A stretch of DNA of 64,000 bases from Corynebacterium alimapuense. GTDB taxonomy: Bacteria > Actinomycetota > Actinomycetes > Mycobacteriales > Mycobacteriaceae. The stretch covers positions 1-64,000 of the forward strand of contig NZ_PTJO01000005.1 in NCBI RefSeq assembly GCF_003716585.1, in the 5' to 3' direction. The notes under the pieces were generated by a model. That model made no database searches. It saw only the letters and a list, made by a program, of their open reading frames with translations, and was not told the DNA's origin. Positions 25,156-34,622 of the stretch are shown in pieces. How positions within the stretch are numbered: position 1 is the stretch's first letter; the number at the start of each line of letters is the position of its first letter. The position numbers and the translations under genes are program-made.

Positions 25156-27345
25156 GTGAAGGATAAATCGCAACAGGAACACGCGCTCGAACAGGCTTAT
25201 ATGGATGGCCTGTTCGAGCGTCTCGACGTTGAGGTCTCCCAAGCCAATGAGCATCTGCGGCAGGTCCAGCTGGAGGTCGATCCAACAAATCCGGACGCTG
25301 ATGCATTGGTACGTCGGGAAACGGAATACCATGCCTTAAACTCTAAAATCGACCGGCTCAACTTAGCCCAGCTCGGATTAGTTTTTGGTCGCATTGATAT
25401 CGCCTCAGATGATCCGGACAATCCCGTCCCCGGGCAACCTGGATTGGACCGTCGCTACATCGGTCGCATGGGGCTCGATGTCCGAGAAGAGGGCTATCGC
25501 AATCTTTTGCTCGACTGGCGGGTGCCTATGGCCCGCCCCTTCTATCTCGCTACTACTGCCCAGCCCGAGGGCGTCCACTTGCGCAGGCATATCCGCACTG
25601 CGGGACGCAAGATTACCAAGATCGATGATGAGTATCTTTCCGGCGAAGCCCTCGACGGCAGCCTCGACGGCGTAGGCGGAGAATCTGCATTATTGAGCGC
25701 GATGGCAGCGGCCCGCACGGGACATATGCACAGCATTGTGGAGACGATTCAGCGCGAGCAGGACCTCATCATTCGTGATGAGCATCGCGGAATCATGGTG
25801 GTCGAGGGAGGCCCCGGCACGGGTAAGACCGCCGTGGCATTGCATCGCGTGGCGTACCTGCTCTATACCGCTCGTGAGCAACTATCTAAATCCGGTGTCT
25901 TAATTGTCGGGCCCAACCCGGACTTTCTGAACTATATTTCTCGGGTGCTCCCAGAGCTCGGCGAGACCGGCGTGGTGTTAGCCACTATTGGTGAGCTCTA
26001 CCCTGGTGTCATCGGCAACGCTGCGGAATCCCTGCTGACCCGTGAGGTCAAGGGTTCCGAAGAGATGGTCACTATTCTCAACGAAGCCGTCCGCGCTTAT
26101 CAGGTGCTCCCCGATCGAACTTTGGAGCTACCACACGGTTCCCTCACCCTGCTTATCGACGCCCAGATGATCAAGGCCGCGCGAACCCGCGCCCGTCGTT
26201 CCCAGCGAGCTCATAATGATGCCCAAGAGATCTTTGCCGAGCATCTCATCAGTCAACTTGCCGCGCAGTTGGCCGAATCCATCGGTGCTGATCCGCTAGG
26301 CGGGCAGAATCTTCTCTCAGCTGCTGATGTCGACCAGCTTCATGACGACCTTGCGGGAGAAATCGGCGTCGAAAAGCTCATTGACGAGTATTGGCCCCGA
26401 CTCGACCCCGAAGAGGTCTTAAGGGGTTTGCTCGAAGACGCCGAAGCCATTGAGTATGCCGCCGGCGATTACGACGAGGAGACCCGTGCTGCGTTGCTCC
26501 GGGACCAAGGCTCGCCTTGGGCTGCCTCAGATGCGGCGTTGCTCGATGAACTAGCCGTTATGGTGGGACTGCCTGACCCTGAGACGTTGGCTGCCCGCGC
26601 CGATCAAGCATGGCGACAACAGGTCGTTGAGGCCCAGGAGGCTCTAGATATTCTCACGGGTTCGGCGTCCACTGACAATGATGATGATCTCTTCGATGCC
26701 GAGATTCTCTCTGCCCATGATGTCATCGATGCTGAAACCCTTGCCGGGCGTCAGATAGTCAGCGACTCTCGTTCCACCGCTGAACGAGCCCGCGAGGACC
26801 ACACCTGGGCCTATGGGCACGTCATTATTGATGAGGCTCAAGAACTCAGTCCGATGGAATGGCGGATGATCTTCCGGCGCAGCCCCTCGCGGTGGATGAG
26901 CTTGGTCGGCGATACTGCGCAGACTGGCTCGCCGGCGGGAGTGGATTCTTGGGCAGAAACCCTCGAGCCTTATGTGGGCGAGAGATTTCATCATCATGAG
27001 CTGACCGTGAACTACCGCACCCCGGCAGAGATCATGGAGGTGGCCAACCGCATCTTGGCTCATATCTCCCCAGAGGCAAGTCCAGCTACCGCCATCCGAG
27101 AGTCCGGAAAGCCCGTATCCTTCCTGCCCTTAGGCGCTGAATATTCATTCCCAGGGGACGGATTATCCAAAGTCATCACCGCTGAAAATGTCACCGAGAT
27201 CAAGGGGTTGGAATTCGATCACGTCTTTGTCATCGAACCAGCTGCGATAATCGCACGCTCCCCTCAAGGCTGGCAAGACCTCTATGTCGCGGTCACTCGA
27301 GCAACCCAAACGCTCACCATTGTCGGTGAGCTGCCAGAGATCTAG
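25156..27345 (+). CDS. HelD/HelR-type superfamily I helicase-like protein
   Basis: 729 residues from a GTG preceded by AGGAGG (25143-25148). The N-terminus is a predicted coiled coil (about 5-75), as in HelD proteins that enter the RNA polymerase channels. A split SF1 motor follows: Walker A GGPGTGKT at 218-225, Walker B/motif II HVIIDEAQELS, motif III LVGDTAQTG, motif IV NYRTPAEI, and C-terminal TEIKGLEFDHVFVI and VAVTRATQTL. Family knowledge: actinobacterial members recycle stalled RNA polymerase and can lower rifampicin sensitivity. A TAGACT -10 is at 25103-25108. Confidence 0.85.
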   Translation: MKDKSQQEHALEQAYMDGLFERLDVEVSQANEHLRQVQLEVDPTNPDADALVRRETEYHALNSKIDRLNLAQLGLVFGRIDIASDDPDNPVPGQPGLDRRYIGRMGLDVREEGYRNLLLDWRVPMARPFYLATTAQPEGVHLRRHIRTAGRKITKIDDEYLSGEALDGSLDGVGGESALLSAMAAARTGHMHSIVETIQREQDLIIRDEHRGIMVVEGGPGTGKTAVALHRVAYLLYTAREQLSKSGVLIVGPNPDFLNYISRVLPELGETGVVLATIGELYPGVIGNAAESLLTREVKGSEEMVTILNEAVRAYQVLPDRTLELPHGSLTLLIDAQMIKAARTRARRSQRAHNDAQEIFAEHLISQLAAQLAESIGADPLGGQNLLSAADVDQLHDDLAGEIGVEKLIDEYWPRLDPEEVLRGLLEDAEAIEYAAGDYDEETRAALLRDQGSPWAASDAALLDELAVMVGLPDPETLAARADQAWRQQVVEAQEALDILTGSASTDNDDDLFDAEILSAHDVIDAETLAGRQIVSDSRSTAERAREDHTWAYGHVIIDEAQELSPMEWRMIFRRSPSRWMSLVGDTAQTGSPAGVDSWAETLEPYVGERFHHHELTVNYRTPAEIMEVANRILAHISPEASPATAIRESGKPVSFLPLGAEYSFPGDGLSKVITAENVTEIKGLEFDHVFVIEPAAIIARSPQGWQDLYVAVTRATQTLTIVGELPEI

Positions 27346-27382
27346 GCCTTATCTTGGCTGTTTGCAACCTAGATTAGGCAGG

Positions 27383-27407
27383 AAAAAAGGGCCTCCGAAG
27401 AGACCCT
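27383..27407 (-). terminator. Intrinsic terminator after the first stress-protein gene
   Basis: Minus strand: arm AGGGTCTC, UUCG tetraloop, arm GAGGCCCT (one G-U pair), then six T residues. It lies 22 bases after the universal stress protein stop and convergent to the HelD-type gene, ending 37 bases before it. Confidence 0.88.
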
Positions 27408-27428
27408 GGTTTCGCCGTCAGACAAATA

Positions 27429-27872
27429 CTAGGTGACGGTGTGGACGATCATAACGTCGCAGTCGGACTGACGCGCGACATCGGCTGGCACCGATCCCAG
27501 CAGACGACCGGTCAGGGAGTTGATTCCCCGGTTACCGACGACCAGTAGATCAGCCTTGTTGTCGGTCATGATGGCCATAAGTGCCTCGACTGGAGTGCCG
27601 GGACGAACGGCCTTCTCGACCTTGGTGGCACCGGCCTCGCGGGCGGTAGCTTCACCTGCCTCAAGATTCTTCTGTGCGGTCTCATCACCGAGGATGGTCA
27701 CGGAGTCCTGACGAAGCGTCTCCGAAGCATCATCTTTGTTCTCGTAGTAAGCGCAACCGATGATGAGGGTGGCATCGAAAGCCGCAGCAATCTTCGCTGC
27801 TCGTTCGACGGCCAGCAGGGAAGACTTGGAGCCGTCCGTGCCAACCACGATTGTCTGATAATTATCGCTCAT
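27429..27872 (-). CDS. Universal stress protein (UspA family)
   Basis: 147 residues; start at MSDNYQTIVVGTDGS with an AGAGG ribosome site. The nucleotide-binding loop GNRGINSLTGRLLGS (G-2x-G-9x-G-S/T) near the C-terminus marks an ATP-binding Usp. It is related to the next gene upstream (27942-28397), so the two probably arose by duplication. The trigger is unknown. Confidence 0.9.
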   Translation of the reverse strand: MSDNYQTIVVGTDGSKSSLLAVERAAKIAAAFDATLIIGCAYYENKDDASETLRQDSVTILGDETAQKNLEAGEATAREAGATKVEKAVRPGTPVEALMAIMTDNKADLLVVGNRGINSLTGRLLGSVPADVARQSDCDVMIVHTVT

Positions 27873-27941
27873 GGGACCTCTCGGGACCTTTCCTCGGGGA
27901 TGACTGTTTATTGTTACAGCCATTTTAGCAACGTTTCAGAA

Positions 27942-28397
27942 TCAAGACGCGCGGTCGTCAGTATTGACGATCAAGACGTTGACCGGCGAACGACGCACTA
28001 CCTCAGTCGGGATGTTGCCAAACACTCGTCCAGTCAGGGTATTTACTCCCTTGTTTCCGATAACCAGCAGGTCAATGTCGCTTTCGATGACGGCCTTGGT
28101 CATGGCCGTAGCCGGAGCTCCGGAGACTTTGCGCAGCTCGATGCTGGTTGCTCCCTCTTCTGTGGCTGCCTCATGAGCAGCCTGGAGGCAGCTGTCGGCG
28201 GCGTCTTCGCCGACAATCGGCACTACTGAGACGTCGCTATGGGGAGCGTTAAGCAAGGAGCCAGAAGCGGCATACCAAGCAGAGATGATGACGAGATTGG
28301 CATCATAGACACGTGCCAAGCTAGCAGCAGTACGGACAGCGAGCAGCGAAGATTCAGAGCCATCGGTGCCCACAGCGATTGTGGAGTAAGTGATCAT
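27942..28397 (-). CDS. Universal stress protein (UspA family), second copy
   Basis: 151 residues starting MITYSTIAVGTDGSESSLLAV. The ATP-binding loop GNKGVNTLTGRVFGN is present. It lies 9 bases downstream of uvrB, so it is likely cotranscribed with it, and 69 bases before the first Usp gene. The two copies share the N-terminal strand, the C-terminal loop and overall length. Confidence 0.9.
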   Translation of the reverse strand: MITYSTIAVGTDGSESSLLAVRTAASLARVYDANLVIISAWYAASGSLLNAPHSDVSVVPIVGEDAADSCLQAAHEAATEEGATSIELRKVSGAPATAMTKAVIESDIDLLVIGNKGVNTLTGRVFGNIPTEVVRRSPVNVLIVNTDDRAS

Positions 28398-28406
28398 GCG
28401 AACAGC

Positions 28407-30509
28407 TTACATCCCAACGTCCTTTATTCCCTTGAGTTCCTTACGCAACTCGGTGATCTCATCCCGCAACCTTCCGGCCAGTTCGAATTTTAGTTCTCGC
28501 GCAGCCGCACCCATCTGGGCGGCCAAGTCATCAATGAGTTTCTGCACCTGTTGCGCCGGCATCCCCGAAGTGTCTGGGCGTTCGACCATCGCCGCCTCGC
28601 TGCCACCTCCGCTGCCTCCCGGATTATCGGCGGTCGAATCATAGACCTGATCGAGAATATCTGCGATCTTCTTCCGCAACGGCTGCGGGTCGATGCCGTG
28701 CTCAGTGTTGTAGGCGATCTGTTTCTCCCTGCGGCGATCTGTCTCCTCGATCGCATGCTCCATCGAATCGGTGACTCGGTCGGCATACATAATCACCTCG
28801 CCAGAGACGTTTCTCGCTGCTCGTCCTATCGTCTGAATGAGAGCGGTCGCTGAACGCAGGAAGCCCTCCTTATCTGCATCCAGAATTGCTACCAAGGAGA
28901 CTTCAGGAAGATCCAGCCCTTCACGCAGCAGGTTAATGCCCACGAGAACGTCGTAGTCACCCAGCCGCAGTTGACGCAGCAGCTCCACTCGCTGGAGAGT
29001 GTCAATATCCGAGTGCAGATAGCGGACCTTGATCCCATTTTCCAAGAGATAGTCGGTGAGATCCTCTGACATTTTCTTCGTCAGGGTAGTGACCAACACC
29101 CGCTCTTTTTTCGCGGTGCGTTCTCGGATCTCGTGAATAAGATCGTCGATCTGGCCTTGAGTGGGTCGAACACTGACCTTCGGATCTACCAAACCGGTAG
29201 GCCGGATGACTTGCTCGACGAACTCTCCCCCAGCCGCCGCCATCTCATATTTGCCAGGTGTGGCTGAGAGATAGACCGTCTGGCCCACTCGTTCCTCGAA
29301 TTCTTCCCACGTCAATGGACGGTTATCCATCGCGGAGGGAAGCCGGAATCCAAACTCCACCAGATTGCGCTTACGCGACATATCCCCTTCGAACATGCCA
29401 CCAATCTGCGGGACGGTCACATGCGACTCGTCGATAATCGTCAGGAAGTCCTCTGGAAAGTAGTCGATCAGAGTAGCTGGTGCGGTCCCGGAGCCACGGG
29501 CATCTATGTGGCGTGAATAGTTCTCAATTCCAGAACAAAACCCCACCTGCTCGATCATTTCTAGGTCGTATTCGGTGCGCATCCGCAGTCGCTGCGCTTC
29601 CAAGAGCTTGCCGCGATTTTCCAGATCGGCCAGGCGCTGGGCTAGCTCTTCTTTAATAGCCACAACGGCCTTTTCCATCCGCTCTGGTCCCGCCACATAG
29701 TGAGTTGCCGGGAAGATCCGGATATCTTCCACTTGGCGTACTGCATCCCCGGTCAGCGGGTGAATATAATACAGGGCATCAATCTCATCACCGAAGAATT
29801 CCACCCGCACTGCCAGCTCTTCATAGGCCGGAATGATATCTACGGTATCGCCTTTAACTCGAAAAACTCCGCGCTGGAAAGCGATATCATTGCGCTCATA
29901 TTGGATATCCACCAACAGCCTGAGGAAGCGGTCCCGGTCGACTTCTTCGCCCACGTTGAGAATTACAGAGCGGTCCAAATAGGACTGCGGAGTGCCTAGA
30001 CCGTAGATGCACGAAACTGAGGACACCACGACGACGTCGCGACGCGAGAGCAACGAGGAGGTCGCCGAGTGTCGCAATCGCTCAACATCATCATTGATCG
30101 AGGAGTCTTTCTCGATATAAGTATCCGTTTGCGCAATATAGGCTTCAGGTTGGTAGTAGTCGTAATAACTAACGAAATACTCCACCGCATTATTAGGTAA
30201 TAAGGTGCGCAGCTCATTGGCTAGCTGTGCTGCCAGCGTCTTATTCGGCGCCATTACCAAAGTGGGACGCTGTTGCTGCTCAATCAGCCAAGCAGCAGTA
30301 GCAGATTTGCCGGTACCAGTAGCGCCCAACAAGACGATGTCACGCTCACTACGATTGAGCCGCTCATCGAGTTCTTTAATAGCCGCAGGTTGATCGCCAG
30401 CCGGCTGATAGTCCGAGATGACCTCAAAACGGCCATCACTGCGCTCTACCTCGCCGACGGGGCGGTGTTCGGAATGGGACAACACGGGGTGTTCAGCAGC
30501 AAAAGCCAT
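28407..30509 (-). CDS. uvrB: Excinuclease ABC subunit B
   Basis: Nucleotide excision repair helicase-like subunit, 700 residues. Walker A is [13 protein letters not shown], the beta-hairpin region ([10 protein letters not shown]) follows, then [13 protein letters not shown], helicase motif [11 protein letters not shown], and the C-terminal UVR domain that contacts UvrC ([20 protein letters not shown]). The start was set at [17 protein letters not shown] (30517-30522) 7 bases upstream could be the -10 of a leaderless mRNA. Two universal stress protein genes follow. Confidence 0.97.
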   Translation of the reverse strand: MAFAAEHPVLSHSEHRPVGEVERSDGRFEVISDYQPAGDQPAAIKELDERLNRSERDIVLLGATGTGKSATAAWLIEQQQRPTLVMAPNKTLAAQLANELRTLLPNNAVEYFVSYYDYYQPEAYIAQTDTYIEKDSSINDDVERLRHSATSSLLSRRDVVVVSSVSCIYGLGTPQSYLDRSVILNVGEEVDRDRFLRLLVDIQYERNDIAFQRGVFRVKGDTVDIIPAYEELAVRVEFFGDEIDALYYIHPLTGDAVRQVEDIRIFPATHYVAGPERMEKAVVAIKEELAQRLADLENRGKLLEAQRLRMRTEYDLEMIEQVGFCSGIENYSRHIDARGSGTAPATLIDYFPEDFLTIIDESHVTVPQIGGMFEGDMSRKRNLVEFGFRLPSAMDNRPLTWEEFEERVGQTVYLSATPGKYEMAAAGGEFVEQVIRPTGLVDPKVSVRPTQGQIDDLIHEIRERTAKKERVLVTTLTKKMSEDLTDYLLENGIKVRYLHSDIDTLQRVELLRQLRLGDYDVLVGINLLREGLDLPEVSLVAILDADKEGFLRSATALIQTIGRAARNVSGEVIMYADRVTDSMEHAIEETDRRREKQIAYNTEHGIDPQPLRKKIADILDQVYDSTADNPGGSGGGSEAAMVERPDTSGMPAQQVQKLIDDLAAQMGAAARELKFELAGRLRDEITELRKELKGIKDVGM

Positions 30510-30584
30510 GGAAACGAGGATACCCCGATCTTGGATCTGCCAGACCACCTCAGCCAGGCTCGGCCACCGAAACCACCGAATCGC

Positions 30585-31076
30585 TTAAGAGTCTTGCTGA
30601 GACAATTCACTGGCTAGGTGCTGCTGAAGCGGCTGACCGACGGCACCCATGTCGAAGCGAGTAGAAAGCACAGAGAAGTCATCATTGAAGGTGTAGATTC
30701 GCCGCGTGGTATCCACATGCTTGGCGGTGGCGGTATTGACCACGGAGGATTGTCCGAACTCTAGGACTCGCCCGCCCTGCTGAGCCTTGCCTGCAAGCAA
30801 CTCTGTTTGACCGGTTGGTTGAGCGATAACCAGCTCTAGGTTGCCCTCACCGACGGGTCGAAGAAAACCAACTTCAGTGTGCATCGGACCATTAGCTCCC
30901 CTGCTCTTCTGCTCATAGCGGAAAAAGGGCTTGCCCGCAGCAGCGGTGAAAGTCACGGTTTCAGAATAGGAAAAGTCCTTAATGGTCGGATAAAAGCCCC
31001 GTCCATCTCCTGCCCAAGAGCCAAGGAGAAAAGCAAAGGGCTGCAGGTTCGGGTGAAGTTCCATGACTATAGACAT
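30585..31076 (-). CDS. Nitrobindin-like heme-binding beta-barrel protein
   Basis: 163 residues from MSIVMELHPNLQPFAFL (an alternative ATG is at 31064). The signature LLGSWAGDGRGFYP (GxWxGxGxG-YP) is that of the FABP-like/DUF1794 nitrobindin family, ferric heme beta-barrels that react with NO and peroxynitrite. The C-terminal MGAVGQPLQQHLAS contains the histidine expected near the heme ligand position. The next gene upstream (DUF4259) is 14 bases away. Confidence 0.85.
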   Translation of the reverse strand: MSIVMELHPNLQPFAFLLGSWAGDGRGFYPTIKDFSYSETVTFTAAAGKPFFRYEQKSRGANGPMHTEVGFLRPVGEGNLELVIAQPTGQTELLAGKAQQGGRVLEFGQSSVVNTATAKHVDTTRRIYTFNDDFSVLSTRFDMGAVGQPLQQHLASELSQQDS

Positions 31077-31090
31077 TAGGCGAGAAACGC

Positions 31091-31456
31091 CTAGCTCAGG
31101 CTGACATGCGCCTTCGCTTTCCATTCGTAGAGCTGATCAGTGCCCTGCTTGGCCCAATGCCCGGCGAGTCCGGACACGGTTCCATCAGCAAGCACTGCTT
31201 CCAAGCTCTGGCGGAGCCGTTCTTTCATCGCTGGATCTTGCAGCTCGCTGACGTGTTCAGCAGTGATGTTCTCGGGCAGGTCGCCTGCGGCCAAGTGCGC
31301 CAAAGCAATAATCATCGCGCCTTGATCAGCCTCAATATAATGGTTGCCAGCGCCTGGAAGTAGTTCATCTAAGTAGAGTTCCTCTCCCTGGCGAACATCC
31401 TCGAGCAGTTCGGCAGCATCGTCATTGTCGAATGGTCCGGTGTTCCAGATTTCCAT
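31091..31456 (-). CDS. DUF4259-like protein
   Basis: 121 residues from MEIWNTGPFDNDDAAELLEDV, which is typical of the DUF4259 family (MGAWGxGxFDNDxAxDW); function unknown. It is small, acidic and soluble with a mostly helical look. An in-frame extension upstream (31507) has no supporting ribosome site. Probably cotranscribed with the nitrobindin-like gene. Confidence 0.75.
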   Translation of the reverse strand: MEIWNTGPFDNDDAAELLEDVRQGEELYLDELLPGAGNHYIEADQGAMIIALAHLAAGDLPENITAEHVSELQDPAMKERLRQSLEAVLADGTVSGLAGHWAKQGTDQLYEWKAKAHVSLS

Positions 31457-31596
31457 GATCGACACCATACTCTGATCTAGAACGATGCCCCATGCGAGAA
31501 AACTCATTCGTAGGATTGCGCGTCTTATCTGCTGCGGTGTCCGTAGTCCTCTTCCCTATTCTCGCGGCGCCTGCCAGCGCCTTCGTCTGCGTAGTT

Positions 31597-32196
31597 TCAG
31601 CTCAACGCACGAATGCGCGCTACCAGCGCATCGACCTGGGGTGCCAGTGCTTCAAGTGCGCCATTGTTGTCAATGACTACATCGGCTGCTGCCAGCCGGA
31701 TCTGATCATCAATCTGGGCGTCGATCCTTCGACGGGCATCGGACTCAGCTAAGCCTCGCCATTCCACCAGTCGCCGGATGCGCTTATCGACGTCGACGTC
31801 AACCACCACCACCAGATCCATCCCGGTGTGCAGCCCGTTGTCGACCAACAAGGGCATGTCATAGACTACTGCGGCTTCCCCAGTTGCTTCGGCGTGGGCA
31901 AACTGACGCTGGGTTTCCTCGTGGATCCGCGGGTGGGTGATGCCATTGAGCAACCCGGTGTGTTCTTGATCAACGAAAGCTCGAGCTGCCAGCTCTGCAC
32001 GATTGAGGGTGCCATCGGGATGGATGATATCTGCGCCGAAAGTCTGGGCCAGCTCTGCTAATGCAGGGGCGCCTGGTTCGACGATATCCCGGGCAATCTG
32101 ATCGGCGTCAACGATCTTGAGGCCTTGAGAATGAAGAAGATCGGCAACGGTTGTCTTACCGCTGCCGATCCCTCCGGTGAGTCCGATTTTAAACAT
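31597..32196 (-). CDS. coaE: Dephospho-CoA kinase
   Basis: Last step of coenzyme A synthesis. 199 residues, P-loop GGIGSGKTT at 8-16, and the DADQIARDIVEPG segment typical of CoaE. Some actinobacterial CoaE proteins carry an extra GrpB-like C-terminal domain; this one does not. It lies 18 bases downstream of ptsG on the same strand, an arrangement I recall from C. glutamicum. Confidence 0.95.
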   Translation of the reverse strand: MFKIGLTGGIGSGKTTVADLLHSQGLKIVDADQIARDIVEPGAPALAELAQTFGADIIHPDGTLNRAELAARAFVDQEHTGLLNGITHPRIHEETQRQFAHAEATGEAAVVYDMPLLVDNGLHTGMDLVVVVDVDVDKRIRRLVEWRGLAESDARRRIDAQIDDQIRLAAADVVIDNNGALEALAPQVDALVARIRALS

Positions 32197-32214
32197 GGAC
32201 TCGATTCTAGCTAG

Positions 32215-34263
32215 TTATGCAGTTTCCGCTTCCGGAGCAGTCACCGTGATGATTTCATCACCGATGCTTGCCTGAGCGCCGGTATGGCCCTCGACGGTAG
32301 CGAACTTCTTGGTGTTGACTACCAACACTGGGGTGACAGCTGAGTAGCCGGCAGCCTTAATCTTGGCTAGGTCAAAGCGCACCAGCGGAGTGCCAGCAGA
32401 GACTTGCTGCTTCTTTTCCACGAGGACCTCGAAGCCATCGCCGGCCATGTTCACCGTGTCAATGCCGATGTGGATGAGAAGCTCCACGCCGTTGTCCAAG
32501 CGCAGGCCAACCGCGTGGCCGGTCTTTTGGACAGTCAGGACTTTGCCAGCAGCCGGAGCAACAACAGTGTCGCCAGTCGGCTCAATTCCCACGCCCTTAC
32601 CGAGTGCTTCACCGGCGAAGACTGGGTCGGGAACCTCGGAGAGGGCAATGACCTTTCCTTCTAACGGAGCAGTGATCATCGTGACTGTTCCTGCTTCCAG
32701 GGCAGTCTTAGTCGGGGCCGGAGCGGTAGCTACGGCACCAGCGGCTCCAGCGGTACCTGCACCAGCGGAAGCTGCGGTGATGTTCTCAGCAGCATCGATG
32801 CGCTCGTCCTCAGCTTCGTTGGCCTCGGCCAGCTCAGCTTCAATCTGAGCATGAATCTCATCGCGCTCATCCTTGGTGCGGTAATCAAGAACGATAACCA
32901 GCAGCATGGAGGTCAAGAAGGCTGCGGCGATACCGATGGTGTAGCCGCCCCACGGGTCCATAGCCGGGATGGTCAGCAAAGAGGTGAAGACGAAGGCATA
33001 AGCCTTGACGTCGAAGATGCCCATGACAACGCCACCGACGAAACAGCCCGGCAGCAGGCGGTAGTAGGTCTTCTTGAAACGCAGCAGAACACCGTAGAGA
33101 GAAGGTTCAGAGATACCGCCGAGCAGGCCGGCAAGCATGCCGCCAAGGGAGACCTGGCGCATTGCCTTGTTGCGTTCCCGAATGGAGAGGACGAAGACAC
33201 CGGTGACGACACCGAAGCAAGCGAAGTTCCAAGCACCCATTGGGCCCTGGATGAAGTCGTAGCCCAAGGTGGCGATGTTCTGAATCATGATGGCGTTGAG
33301 CGGCCAGTGCAGACCCAGCGGAACCAGGAAGGGGTAGAGCAGCGGGACGATGATCGCCAGGATGAACGGCGAGAGGTCATTGACCCAGAAGAGCATATCG
33401 GAGATACCGTTACCGATACCGATACCGAATGGGCCGAGCAGGAATGCGGTAGCCGGGATCATGATCAGCAGGGAGAAAAACGGCACGAAGACCATCTGCA
33501 CGGCGGCAGGGATGATTTTCTTCAGGCCCTTTTCTGCCCAGAACAAGCCGATGGCTGCGATCAGCGGCGGGAAGACCTGGCCGGAGTAGTCGTTGAGGAC
33601 CATCGGCAGGCCGAAGACGGTGACGGTATCACCAGCGGAGCCCAAGGAGAGGAACTCCGGGGTCAACAGTGCAGCCGGGATAGCGGCGCCCACCCACTCA
33701 TTAGCTCCGAGCTTTCGGGCTGCAGTGGCACCAACCATGATCGGCAGGAAGTAGAACACCGAACGCCACATGGCATGCATGAAGACGTAGGAGTCAGGCT
33801 GCTCATCCATTGGTGCGCGGAAGTCCTGCAGGCCGAAGGTATCGGCGAGGACCAGCAGGGTAATGATCAGTGATGCGCCAAGCAGCGCCCAGAGGATCGG
33901 ACGGAAAGTATCAGAGAGGAATTCGAAAGCGAAGTCGACGCGGGAGGACTTTCCGCGAACTCCGCCGTATTCCTTAGTTCCGGAGGACTTATCTTCGGAG
34001 AGATTGCCCATTCCGGGTTCTTTGATGATGGCACCGTAGTAGTCAGCGACACCACCACCCATAACCACCTGCAGGCCGGTGGTTCCCTGAGGAACCACAC
34101 CGAGCACAGCTGGGTCAGATTCCAAGGCAACCATATCTACCTTGGACTGATCTCGAAGTTGGAAACGCAGGCGCGTTGCGCAATGCGTAAGCGAAGTAAC
34201 ATTCTCAGCCCCACCGATTTTATCGATGATGTGCTGAGAGGTCACTATGGTCTTAGACGCCAT
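32215..34263 (-). CDS. ptsG: Glucose-specific PTS permease EIIBCA
   Basis: Imports and phosphorylates glucose. 682 residues in the order IIB-IIC-IIA: phospho-cysteine C28 in LTHCATRLRF, a membrane IIC domain with about ten helices (100-460), an Ala-rich linker (about 500-530) and the IIA domain with phospho-histidine H598 in LLIHIGIDTVNM. It closely matches my memory of C. glutamicum PtsG (about 683 residues; DTFRPILWALLGASLIITLL is shared), rather than the sucrose or beta-glucoside permeases. General PTS proteins are not in the window. Confidence 0.93.
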   Translation of the reverse strand: MASKTIVTSQHIIDKIGGAENVTSLTHCATRLRFQLRDQSKVDMVALESDPAVLGVVPQGTTGLQVVMGGGVADYYGAIIKEPGMGNLSEDKSSGTKEYGGVRGKSSRVDFAFEFLSDTFRPILWALLGASLIITLLVLADTFGLQDFRAPMDEQPDSYVFMHAMWRSVFYFLPIMVGATAARKLGANEWVGAAIPAALLTPEFLSLGSAGDTVTVFGLPMVLNDYSGQVFPPLIAAIGLFWAEKGLKKIIPAAVQMVFVPFFSLLIMIPATAFLLGPFGIGIGNGISDMLFWVNDLSPFILAIIVPLLYPFLVPLGLHWPLNAIMIQNIATLGYDFIQGPMGAWNFACFGVVTGVFVLSIRERNKAMRQVSLGGMLAGLLGGISEPSLYGVLLRFKKTYYRLLPGCFVGGVVMGIFDVKAYAFVFTSLLTIPAMDPWGGYTIGIAAAFLTSMLLVIVLDYRTKDERDEIHAQIEAELAEANEAEDERIDAAENITAASAGAGTAGAAGAVATAPAPTKTALEAGTVTMITAPLEGKVIALSEVPDPVFAGEALGKGVGIEPTGDTVVAPAAGKVLTVQKTGHAVGLRLDNGVELLIHIGIDTVNMAGDGFEVLVEKKQQVSAGTPLVRFDLAKIKAAGYSAVTPVLVVNTKKFATVEGHTGAQASIGDEIITVTAPEAETA

Positions 34264-34566
34264 GTTCAGGACCTTTCTCAGGGGCCCAGCCGACTTACCT
34301 GTAGGTAGAACCAGCCGCAGCCATAATTGTCCGGTAGCCGATTAGGGCCTCGCCGAACTGGTTATGACCAGAATTCCCTCCGCGCTAGCGACGGGCGATG
34401 AGACAATCTCCGACTCTCGGTATTACACAGATATAGTACAACGAAAACCACCTGAACAAAAGACCATATTCATCCTTTTCCCACCAGATCCCAAGCCTCC
34501 CCACATTCTTAAGGTGGTAATGACCTGTTGGGCCTCATTGCCTGCACTAACAGCTAGAAATAGCAA
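34264..34566 (-). promoter_or_regulatory. ptsG upstream region with a GntR-type dyad
   Basis: Gene-free stretch between ptsG and rpsA. The dyad CTGGT-TATG-ACCAG (34358-34371) resembles FadR/GntR-type operators (TGGTnnnACCA). In C. glutamicum ptsG is activated by GntR1/GntR2 and repressed by SugR. AT-rich promoter-like sequence lies at 34425-34465 (TTGTTC, TACTAT and TAATAC on the minus strand), which would give a long leader of about 160-190 bases, but I cannot fix the start. No consensus GlxR site (TGTGA-N6-TCACA) is seen. Confidence 0.4.
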
Positions 34567-34606
34567 AAAGGGCCGTGCGTGAGAAATTTCTCACGCACGG
34601 CCCTTT
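34567..34606. terminator. Perfect 20-bp inverted repeat terminator after rpsA
   Basis: A perfect palindrome; arms AAAGGGCCGTGCGTGAGAAA and its complement meet without a loop at 34586/34587. On the minus strand it is followed by TT (five T in total), and it lies 17 bases after the rpsA stop. It works as the rpsA terminator and separates it from the ptsG leader. The symmetry would also permit function on the plus strand. Confidence 0.88.
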
Positions 34607-34622
34607 CGGGCAAAACTAGTGA

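Noticed and set aside
32851..33873. Plus-strand open frame of 340 codons over ptsG
   Set aside because: Antisense shadow of ptsG, rich in Asp/Gln/Glu/His, without a ribosome site or domain.
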